From positions 1-10,607 of the forward strand of contig DGHF01000022.1 of assembly GCA_002392545.1 (NCBI GenBank): a stretch of DNA of 10,607 nt, given 5' to 3'. Under the pieces are notes generated by a model. The model saw nothing but the letters and a program-made list of their open reading frames with translations, was not told the origin of the DNA and searched no databases. The stretch comes from Ruminococcus sp. UBA3855 (GTDB lineage: Bacteria > Bacillota > Clostridia > Oscillospirales > Ruminococcaceae). Numbering within the stretch: the stretch's first letter is position 1; every line of letters begins with the position of its first letter. Positions 5,313-10,607 of the stretch are shown one piece after another. Position numbers and translations under genes: made by a program.

Positions 5313-6959
5313 ATGCTTGTGGACAAAGAAAGAAACCTTGGAATTGATATTTTGTGTTGTATTGGGGTCATGTTTTTGCTGGGACTGCAATATATTCATG
5401 CGGCGGGATTTTCAGGAGTACCTGTCACGGACTGGACAGCGATTCCGACACTGGCAGCAAGATGTTTCTGTCAGTCGGGTGCAATGGTACTTTCCGCCGG
5501 AACTGGCTATATTTTGAGCCGAAAAAAATTTTCCGCCGGATATTTTAAAATTTTCATCCGGCTGATTTATATTTATTTGACATGCAGTATATTGGCACTG
5601 TTTCTGCGTTCGGTAGTCATGGAAGAATTTCTTTCTCATGCGCAGGAAGTACAAGCCGTAATCCAATTCACTGCCACGGAAACAAGCCGGTTTGCAGGGA
5701 TGTATTTCGGGTTGTTATTAGCTGCGCCCTTTGTGAATGCATCATTTCACGGAATGGCGAATCAGAAAGAACGGCTTTGTTTCTTCGGGATAGTTTCTCT
5801 TTCGACATTACAGCCATTACTTTACGTTTCGGGAACATATCTTCTTTCGGAGTGGTGCAAGGGGCTGTTTCCGTTGGCGGCATATTTGGGCGGAGCAATC
5901 ATCCAGAAGCACAGCAAGCGGAAACATGTTTCATTGGTAATGCTTATCATGTTTGCAGTATGGATTTGTGAAACGCTGATTGTATATGATTCTAGTCTCC
6001 GGAAAGGGGAATTATACTGTCCGTGGTTGAACAGTGTCGCAGCATTGCCGAATTTATGTATTGCATTGTGTCTGTTGGAATTATTTCACAGTGAAAAGCT
6101 GGGTGACAGCAGTCTGCACAGATTTTTTGCAGGTGCAGCCGGCGGAGCATTGGCAGCATTGTTATTGGGTGACCCTGTTATCAATATTATGATGCCTTCA
6201 CTCCGTGAGCGCATTCCGGATTTAATCCCAAGACTTTGGGCAGGATATTTTGTTGTACCGATTGTATTTATACTTTGCTGTACAGCCGGACTGATTTTAC
6301 AGATTCCCTATCATGGAGTGCGGAATTTTATTCATGGTGAAGAAGTTGACGACAAGGAAGAGGAAGAAGACGAAACAGAATCTAAACCGGAAGCAGAAAA
6401 AGAAATCACTCCCATTCCTGAACCTGTTCCCGAAAAAAACATTCCTGAGAAAAAAGCTCCTAAACAGGAACATTCTACCCCTGAAAAACGTCCTCACAAA
6501 AAAGCAGTCAGAAAAACAGAATCTGTCAAGCCGAAATCCGCCCCCGAACCTGCTCCGAAAGAATCCAAGTCTCCTGTCAAAAAATCTGCTCCCCCATCTG
6601 AAAATGTTCAGAAACCTGTTCCGCCCAAAAAAGAAACTTCTACCAAATCAGAACCGCATCATTCCTCACAGCCTCACAAAAATCCGCAACCTAAAAAAGA
6701 AAATCCCTCTCCTGATTCCCACAAGAAACACTATGAAATTCATATCGAAGAGGAGTCTACTATTGTTCCCAGACGTATCCTCACACAGCCAGCCTCACTG
6801 CCTGTCCTCAAACACGCCGGAAAACCTGTCGAGAAAAAAGAGGAAGAATCTCAGACACCCCCACGCAAAACCGCTGACGAAATTGTTGGAATTTATGACA
6901 CCAGCACCCTCAGCGGATTGATGGAAGCCCTCAAACAAAGAAAGGACGATTCAGAATGA
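5313..6959 (+). CDS. Acyltransferase-3-like membrane protein with long Lys/Pro/Glu-rich tail
   Basis: The protein has 548 residues. Residues 10-335 contain about ten hydrophobic helices with features of the acyltransferase 3 (OafA/WecH, Pfam PF01757) fold: an opening R-N-x-GID-x-L helix with a His near its end (QYIH), a LSAGTGYILSRKKF segment like the usual ISGYLLxxKK, and a RFAGMYFGLLLAAPFVN helix like the family's WFxxxYLGLYLLxPFLN. Such proteins move acyl groups onto cell-surface glycans or lipids; that specific activity is inference. Residues 341-548 form a low-complexity tail, first acidic, then Lys/Pro/Ser/Glu-rich, ending in a less biased segment (HYEIHIEEESTIVPRR, then ADEIVGIYDTSTLSGLMEAL) that may be a docking helix; with ten helices it would lie in the cytoplasm. 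The start may be ATG 5313 or GTG 5319; CGGAG (5305-5309) is only three bases from the ATG but nine from the GTG, so GTG is attractive. Its stop overlaps the ymdB start by four bases. Confidence 0.8.
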   Translation: MLVDKERNLGIDILCCIGVMFLLGLQYIHAAGFSGVPVTDWTAIPTLAARCFCQSGAMVLSAGTGYILSRKKFSAGYFKIFIRLIYIYLTCSILALFLRSVVMEEFLSHAQEVQAVIQFTATETSRFAGMYFGLLLAAPFVNASFHGMANQKERLCFFGIVSLSTLQPLLYVSGTYLLSEWCKGLFPLAAYLGGAIIQKHSKRKHVSLVMLIMFAVWICETLIVYDSSLRKGELYCPWLNSVAALPNLCIALCLLELFHSEKLGDSSLHRFFAGAAGGALAALLLGDPVINIMMPSLRERIPDLIPRLWAGYFVVPIVFILCCTAGLILQIPYHGVRNFIHGEEVDDKEEEEDETESKPEAEKEITPIPEPVPEKNIPEKKAPKQEHSTPEKRPHKKAVRKTESVKPKSAPEPAPKESKSPVKKSAPPSENVQKPVPPKKETSTKSEPHHSSQPHKNPQPKKENPSPDSHKKHYEIHIEEESTIVPRRILTQPASLPVLKHAGKPVEKKEEESQTPPRKTADEIVGIYDTSTLSGLMEALKQRKDDSE

Positions 6960-7720
6960 AACTGCTTTTTATTGGTGACGTTGTTGGAGAAGTGGGCTGT
7001 TTGTTCTTACAGAAACAGCTCCCTAAAATCAAGAGACAGTACGAAATTGATGTGACTGTTGTCAATGGCGAAAATTCTGCCAACGGAAACGGCATCACCC
7101 GACATTCTGCGAACCAGATTTTTCATGCCGGTGCAGATGTGATTACAACCGGAAACCATGCTTTCCAGCGGAAAACCGACCTCAAAATTTTCGAGGATGA
7201 TTGTATTATCCGCCCTGCCAACTATGGAGAAGCCTGCATTGGAAAGGGGTACACTGTCTTGGATATGGGAAGCTGTCAGATTGCAGTCATCAATGTGCAA
7301 GGGCTTCTTTATATGCAGACACTTGAAAATCCGTTCCACACAGTTGACAATATCCTGAAAGAAATTGAAACCCCCTGTATTTTTGTGGACTTTCACGCAG
7401 AGGCGACCTCTGAAAAAAAGGGGATGGGCTTTTACCTTGCAAAGCGTGTGACGGCTGTCATGGGGACACATACCCACGTACAGACAGCGGATGCCTGCAT
7501 TTTGGAAGGTCATACCGGATATATCACGGATGTGGGAATGACCGGAGTAGAAGATTCCATTCTTGGTTCAAGTAAAGTTCCGGCACTTGACAGGATGCGT
7601 TTGCATCTTCCTGTACGCTGTCCGGAAGCAGAGGGAGACTGTTTTTTGAATGGGGTCATTGTTGAATTTGAAAAAAAATGTGGTAAATGTACGAAAATTA
7701 CCCCTGTTATTATTAGATAA
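6956..7720 (+). CDS. ymdB: YmdB family metallophosphoesterase (cyclic nucleotide phosphodiesterase)
   Basis: YmdB is a cytoplasmic dinuclear-metal phosphodiesterase; the Bacillus enzyme hydrolyses 2',3'-cyclic nucleotides and affects biofilm and nanotube behaviour. This 254-residue copy is close to the family's length (TIGR00282) and keeps all the metal ligands I can place: D8 (GDVVG), E39 and N40 (NGEN), N67 and H68 (GNH), H147 (DFHAEATSEK), H172 and H174 (GTHTHVQTAD). The YITDVGMTG strand and a final LPVR segment are also typical; the C-terminus has an extra Cys/Lys-rich end. Translation begins at an ATG overlapping the stop of the membrane protein gene (ATGA), with AAAGGA nine bases upstream, so the two are coupled. 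In Bacillus the gene before ymdB is rny; here it is not. spoVS follows 120 bases downstream with its own promoter, and no clear terminator lies between. Confidence 0.93.
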   Translation: MKLLFIGDVVGEVGCLFLQKQLPKIKRQYEIDVTVVNGENSANGNGITRHSANQIFHAGADVITTGNHAFQRKTDLKIFEDDCIIRPANYGEACIGKGYTVLDMGSCQIAVINVQGLLYMQTLENPFHTVDNILKEIETPCIFVDFHAEATSEKKGMGFYLAKRVTAVMGTHTHVQTADACILEGHTGYITDVGMTGVEDSILGSSKVPALDRMRLHLPVRCPEAEGDCFLNGVIVEFEKKCGKCTKITPVIIR

Positions 7721-7743
7721 TTCACAAATTTTCTGTTACCCTA

Positions 7744-7772
7744 TTGCAATTTTGAAAAGAATGTAGTATAAT
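7744..7772 (+). promoter_or_regulatory. SigmaA-like promoter of spoVS
   Basis: A -35 TTGCAA (7744-7749), a spacer of 17 and a perfect -10 TATAAT (7767-7772). The leader of about 60 bases starts with an ATGAG/CTCAT inverted repeat (7781-7795). Bacillus spoVS uses sigma-H; I see no convincing sigma-H pair here. Confidence 0.75.
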
Positions 7773-7840
7773 ATAGGTGGATGAGAACAGCTCATTCTTG
7801 ACACCAAGTAAAATTTGTTTATCTACTAAAGGAGGTTCTT

Positions 7841-8101
7841 ATGGAAGTATTGAAAGTTTCTTCCCGTTCAGTTCCCAACTCTGTTGCAGGTGCTATTGCA
7901 GGTGTTATCCGTGAAAACAAGAGTGTCGAGATTCAGGCAGTGGGTGCTGGCGCAGCAAATCAGGCTATCAAGTCCGTAGCAATTGCGAGAGGTTATCTTG
8001 CCCCTATCGGTATTGACCTCATCTGCATTCCGGCATTTACCAGTATTCAGATTGACGGTGAAGACCGCACCGCTATCAAGCTCATTTGCGAGCCGAGATA
8101 A
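7841..8101 (+). CDS. spoVS: Stage V sporulation protein S
   Basis: This 86-residue protein matches SpoVS over its whole length (MEVLKVSSRS, PNSVAGAIAGVIRE, EIQAVGAGAANQAIKSVAIA, DLICIPAFTSIQIDGEDRTA). SpoVS is a small Alba-like protein that affects septation, sporulation entry and coat assembly in Bacillus and is very conserved in spore formers. The ATG follows AAAGGAGG (7828-7835) after five bases, a strong site that suggests high expression. It lies after ymdB, as in Bacillus, but has its own promoter and terminator. Nothing unusual is seen in the protein. Confidence 0.97.
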   Translation: MEVLKVSSRSVPNSVAGAIAGVIRENKSVEIQAVGAGAANQAIKSVAIARGYLAPIGIDLICIPAFTSIQIDGEDRTAIKLICEPR

Positions 8102-8131
8102 ACAACGGACTACAAGCAAACAAATCAAAAA

Positions 8132-8165
8132 AAGGGACTTGCCTCATGGTAAGCCCTTATTTTTG
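8132..8165. terminator. Bidirectional terminator between spoVS and the leftward small-gene cluster
   Basis: Arms 8132-8143 and 8148-8158 pair over eleven positions with a bulged A8137 and one G-U, around a four-base loop. TTATTTTTG follows on the plus strand and seven T precede on the minus side (A-run 8127-8133), so it can serve both directions. The stop codon of the leftward mini-membrane gene (8144-8146) lies in the loop. Confidence 0.85.
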
Positions 8166-8368
8166 TGATTTTGTGATTGATTGTTAAGTAAATAAGGTAT
8201 CAGCCACGCAAGCAAACCTGATGTGATACCCAAAATTGTAGCAATGATTCTCAATTTGTGGTTTTTCATAATCCCCAATATGAGCGAAACAGACAAAACC
8301 AGACAGAACACGGCAGAAAAAACATGATGCAATTTTAATAATTTCTGGATAGCCTGCATGACAGCCAT
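8144..8368 (-). CDS. Small two-helix membrane protein, unknown function
   Basis: A 74-residue protein with two hydrophobic helices (about residues 17-34, VFSAVFCLVLSVSLILGI, and 42-61, ATILGITSGLLAWLIPYLL) and a polar Asn/Lys C-terminus. I do not recognise it. The start was set at ATG 8368 because AGGAGG (8375-8380) lies six bases before it; ATG 8392 and ATG 8434 in the same frame have no such site and overlap the upstream gene. It begins 20 bases after the stop of the preceding membrane protein gene and ends inside the loop of the shared terminator, so it is the last gene of the leftward cluster. Confidence 0.7.
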   Translation of the reverse strand: MAVMQAIQKLLKLHHVFSAVFCLVLSVSLILGIMKNHKLRIIATILGITSGLLAWLIPYLLNNQSQNHKNKGLP

Positions 8369-8388
8369 TTTCCCCCTCCTGTCAATTT

Positions 8389-9210
8389 TCATGATTCCGC
8401 CTGTAATCCGGTTAATTTTGAAAAAGCATCCCATTCAAAGACAGGCACAAGCAAGAAAAACTCCCCCTTGACATCTTCTATATTGACGGTATAATATTTA
8501 CAAAAGATATGACTGTAACTGTTGACAGTAATTTTGTAGGGCTTGTATAATTTATCAGTGGGGGGCTTTTCTTTGTGCCATTGAGTGAAAGAAGCTTTCT
8601 CTTTGCTTAACGTAGCGGATTTGAGCGAATCAAGGGGGATTTCCCAAATTTTATCAAACAGCCCCAGACAAAGCATATTTTTCTCTGTCCAGACGAAAAA
8701 TTCTTGATTCAGGTGAGAAGTCAGACCCCAATCAACCCTTTTCAGTTCGTCGCCTTTCATTTTGTAGGCGCACATCAATAAATCCATATCAAGGGCATTT
8801 TCGGGAATATGTAGCTCTTGTTTGGCTTGCAAGGTAAGTTTGTCAACATCCTGCATGAAATCGCCGAATTCGTCACTAATGGCAACTTGTTTCTGTTTGT
8901 TTCTTTCCAAGAGGGTTAAGCCTATGTAAATTCCCCATAATACAACGATTGCAATGATTTCCCATGTTTGAATATTTCCTTGCAATGCTCCACAGGTAAT
9001 TGTGACCGCACCTAAAAAATCAAACCATTTTGCAATGGAAAGCCAGACAGGAAGGGCGGATTTTTCATCCATTTGGTCTGCCTGTTGTTGAGCTTGTTCG
9101 AGTTGCTGTTCTGTTTGTGCGGAAATGGTTCTCGTGACGAATACATCACCAAAGAAATCATCTGATTCTTGCCCTGAAAGCATCCCGAAAATATTTTTAT
9201 TTACAGCCAT
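8389..9210 (-). CDS. Two-helix membrane protein of unknown function, PH-like C-terminus possible
   Basis: A 273-residue protein. Residues 1-55 are polar with a Gln-rich stretch (31-46); residues 56-76 and 83-101 are membrane helices joined by a short loop, so both ends lie on the same side, probably the cytoplasm. The remaining 170 residues are soluble. The segment 171-268 (FFVWTEKNMLCL, WEIPLDSLKSATL, FTQWHKEKPP, KPYKITVNSY, GEFFLLVPVFEWDAFSKLTGL) alternates strands and ends in a helix, a layout like bacterial PH-like domains, but this is by eye. The ATG at 9210 lies inside the end of the upstream coiled-coil gene (10-base overlap) and has only a weak GGTGA site, suggesting translational coupling. 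I cannot name a family. Confidence 0.75.
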   Translation of the reverse strand: MAVNKNIFGMLSGQESDDFFGDVFVTRTISAQTEQQLEQAQQQADQMDEKSALPVWLSIAKWFDFLGAVTITCGALQGNIQTWEIIAIVVLWGIYIGLTLLERNKQKQVAISDEFGDFMQDVDKLTLQAKQELHIPENALDMDLLMCAYKMKGDELKRVDWGLTSHLNQEFFVWTEKNMLCLGLFDKIWEIPLDSLKSATLSKEKASFTQWHKEKPPTDKLYKPYKITVNSYSHIFCKYYTVNIEDVKGEFFLLVPVFEWDAFSKLTGLQAES

Positions 9211-9581
9211 TTTTTCACCATTCTGTCAATCGCATTGGAATTGAGCTGTGTTTTCAGGCGGAGCTGGTCAATTTCCTTGTCGATTTCGTCCAATGCCGCC
9301 GCACAGCGTCCGAAGCGTTTAATATTCATAGATTGTTCTTTTTTTTGTTCGTCGATACATTCACGCAGGGCAACGAAAGTACTTTCCATAAGAGAGAGCC
9401 TTGTTTCCGTGTCGGCTAATTTCTGTCTGAGTTCGGAATTTTCTCTTTCTAACTCATCAAGGCGGTGCAATAATTCTTTATTAAGAGCGTTTTGTTTGTC
9501 GCCGAAATTCTGTAAAGCCTGACCGCTTTTCCCGATTCCGGAGACAGGCTCATAAACGACAGCTTTTGATTTCTTTTTCAT
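9201..9581 (-). CDS. Small coiled-coil protein of unknown function
   Basis: A 126-residue soluble protein: a basic N-terminus (MKKKSKAVV), then two helical stretches with heptad-like spacing (about 33-84, ALNKELLHRLDELERENSEL onward, and 88-124), with Cys79 and Cys98. The start was set at ATG 9581, seven bases after AAAGGAGG (9589-9596), rather than at the longer reading to 9704, which would run through the end of the upstream reductase gene. Its last codons contain the start of the next gene, so the pair is translated together. I do not recognise the family; a partner of the overlapping membrane protein is a reasonable guess. Confidence 0.8.
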   Translation of the reverse strand: MKKKSKAVVYEPVSGIGKSGQALQNFGDKQNALNKELLHRLDELERENSELRQKLADTETRLSLMESTFVALRECIDEQKKEQSMNIKRFGRCAAALDEIDKEIDQLRLKTQLNSNAIDRMVKKWL

Positions 9582-9588
9582 AAATAAT

Positions 9589-9594
9589 CCTCCT
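9589..9594 (-). promoter_or_regulatory. Strong ribosome binding site deciding the start at 9581
   Basis: On the minus strand AAAAGGAGG precedes ATG 9581 with a seven-base gap; the upstream in-frame candidate at 9704 is inside another gene. Confidence 0.8.
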
Positions 9595-9608
9595 TTTGTT
9601 CTTTTTGG

Positions 9609-9637
9609 AAAGCCCTGAACAGAATTCAGGGCTTTTT
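9609..9637. terminator. Hairpin overlapping the end of the reductase gene
   Basis: An 11-bp perfect stem (9609-9619 with 9625-9635) encloses a five-base loop. On the minus strand, the direction of the flanking genes, only TTT then CC follows, so termination would be partial; on the plus strand five T follow. The stop codon of the reductase gene (9626-9628) lies within the stem. No separate promoter is evident between it and the next gene, so read-through is likely. Confidence 0.55.
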
Positions 9638-10573
9638 GATTTGTTGTCTCTGGTATTCCAGTACGGAATAAAGGGTATCTTTGAGCGAATACAGGGGTTT
9701 CCATCCGGTATCATTTCTTAGTCGGGAAATATCCGCTTCAATCAACGGCACATCCACAGGGCGCATTTTTTGTTTATCCTGTTCGACCGTGACGGAAATT
9801 TCACTGAAACTGATGAGAATATCAAGCAGTTCCTGAATGGAAACGGCATGACCGCTCCCCACGTTGTAAGTCATTCCAGCTGTTCCGTGCGCCATTAAGA
9901 GCGTATATGCCCGAACCACGTCCCGAACGTCCGAAAAGTCACGCTTTGCACTGAGATTTCCGACTTTCATCACAGGCGGTTGCAAGCCTGCTTCCATTTC
10001 GGCAATTTGTTTCGCAAAATCAGAAGCGACAAATATACTTGACTGTCCAGCACCAATATGATTGAATGCCCTGACCATGATGATATTTAATCCGTAGGCT
10101 TTGGCATAGACTGCACCAATCATATTTTGACAGACCTTTGTCACAGCGTAAATATTGACAGGTTTGAGGGGTTCGCTTTCATCAATCGCCTTTGAACCGT
10201 CAAGGGGAAAACCATATTCTTCCCCCGAACCAATCAGCAATATTTTCGGGTGATAATTCTCGATTGTCCGCACGGCATCCAATAAATATAATGTGCCCTT
10301 GATATTGACATCAACTGTTTTCTGGGGTTCTTTCCAAGAAACGGCAACAGAACTCTGTGCCACTAAATGATAAATTTCGTCCGGACGATATTTTTCAAGG
10401 TAGGCTTTCACAGAATCGCCGTTCAGAAAATTCAGGTCGGAGACAGTGATATTTTCGATTGACAATGTTTCATGAGGCAGTTTCACAGCAAATACATTCT
10501 TGTTTTCTGTCTGCAATTGCTGGATGAGGTATTTCCCCACAAAACCGCCTGCACCTGTTACCAAGACATTCAA
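9626..10573 (-). CDS. NAD(P)-dependent sugar-nucleotide reductase, GDP-6-deoxy-D-mannose reductase-like
   Basis: A 315-residue extended short-chain dehydrogenase. It has the Rossmann motif GAGGFVG (7-13), a DEIYHLVAQSSVAVSW segment (65-80), catalytic Ser in GSGEEYG (115-121) and YAVTK (Tyr142, Lys146), followed by RAFNHIGAGQ (168-177) and DFAKQIAEMEAG, RDFSDVRDVV and RPVDVPLIEADISRLRNDTGWKP, which are typical of the Rmd branch. Rmd reduces GDP-4-dehydro-6-deoxy-D-mannose to GDP-D-rhamnose for surface polysaccharide. Related 4-reductases and epimerases share most of these motifs, so the substrate is not certain; no gmd partner is in the window. The only plausible start is TTG 10573, eight bases after AGGAGG (10582-10587); no in-frame ATG or GTG lies near. 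It is upstream of the three unknown small genes in the same direction. Confidence 0.85.
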   Translation of the reverse strand: MNVLVTGAGGFVGKYLIQQLQTENKNVFAVKLPHETLSIENITVSDLNFLNGDSVKAYLEKYRPDEIYHLVAQSSVAVSWKEPQKTVDVNIKGTLYLLDAVRTIENYHPKILLIGSGEEYGFPLDGSKAIDESEPLKPVNIYAVTKVCQNMIGAVYAKAYGLNIIMVRAFNHIGAGQSSIFVASDFAKQIAEMEAGLQPPVMKVGNLSAKRDFSDVRDVVRAYTLLMAHGTAGMTYNVGSGHAVSIQELLDILISFSEISVTVEQDKQKMRPVDVPLIEADISRLRNDTGWKPLYSLKDTLYSVLEYQRQQIKKP

Positions 10574-10581
10574 TGCATATC

Positions 10582-10587
10582 CCTCCT
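10582..10587 (-). promoter_or_regulatory. Ribosome binding site for a TTG start
   Basis: GAAAGGAGGG on the minus strand is followed after eight bases by TTG 10573. A nearby ATG is in another frame and reaches a stop after two codons, so the TTG is the real start. Confidence 0.8.
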
Positions 10588-10607
10588 TTCAGGGTATCTG
10601 AGAAAGT

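Noticed and set aside
6313..6921. 202-residue frame within the tail of the membrane protein
   Set aside because: It is a frame-shifted reading of low-complexity Lys/Pro codons without its own ribosome binding site.
7007..7513. 168-residue minus-strand frame opposite ymdB
   Set aside because: The opposite strand encodes an intact enzyme with all metal ligands; no start signals are seen for this frame.
8369..8434. Longer starts of the mini-membrane gene at 8434 or 8392
   Set aside because: Neither has a ribosome binding site and both overlap or abut the upstream stop, while 8368 has an ideal site.
9582..9704. Longer start of the small coiled-coil gene at 9704
   Set aside because: It would overlap the reductase C-terminus and read through the hairpin; the strong AGGAGG points to 9581.

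Overview
The window looks like chromosome from a low-to-moderate G+C endospore-forming Firmicute, most likely a Clostridia member of the Ruminococcus/Oscillospiraceae type. The evidence is a recognisable spoVT 3' part, a full spoVS and ymdB, strong AGGAGG ribosome binding sites, TATAAT-type promoters and hairpin-plus-T-run terminators. Genus is inference from protein flavour only. No mobile element, tRNA, rRNA or CRISPR array is visible.

Layout. (1) 1-464: 3' part of spoVT, ending at a hairpin (486-519) shared with a converging pair. (2) 552-2672, minus strand: a two-gene operon of tandem paralogous coiled-coil proteins of unknown function whose C-terminal halves align without gaps. (3) 2673-3042: a divergent regulatory region with an extended -10 promoter and a 12-bp palindrome for the coiled-coil operon, a consensus-matching cre-like site, nested inverted repeats and a good promoter for the rightward operon. 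(4) 3043-5174, plus strand: two adjacent G3E (CobW/P47K-type) GTPase genes. The first carries four 15-residue His/acid repeats; the second lacks CxCC and is fused to a DUF1980/YcgQ-like C-terminal domain. A strong terminator follows. (5) 5313-7720: a ten-helix acyltransferase-3-like membrane protein with a 200-residue Lys/Pro/Glu cytoplasmic tail, overlapping ymdB by four bases. (6) 7841-8101: spoVS from its own promoter. (7) 8144-10573, minus strand: a GDP-6-deoxy-D-mannose reductase-like gene starting at TTG, then three small unknown genes (coiled coil; two-helix membrane protein with a possible PH-like C-terminus; two-helix mini-membrane protein), tightly packed and partly overlapping.

How the parts fit. 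The two G3E proteins probably form a metal-handling unit (metallochaperone plus partner), judged from family knowledge and the His-rich insert; which metal is not shown. ymdB and spoVS keep the order known from Bacillus (rny-ymdB-spoVS), but the slot of rny is taken by the tailed membrane protein. The coiled-coil pair and the 8144-9581 trio are the least explained parts. I did not find a clear-cut new defence or mobile system; the strongest leads are the GTPase-DUF1980 fusion beside the repeat-bearing CobW protein, the coiled-coil paralog operon with its control region, and the tailed acyltransferase translationally coupled to ymdB.
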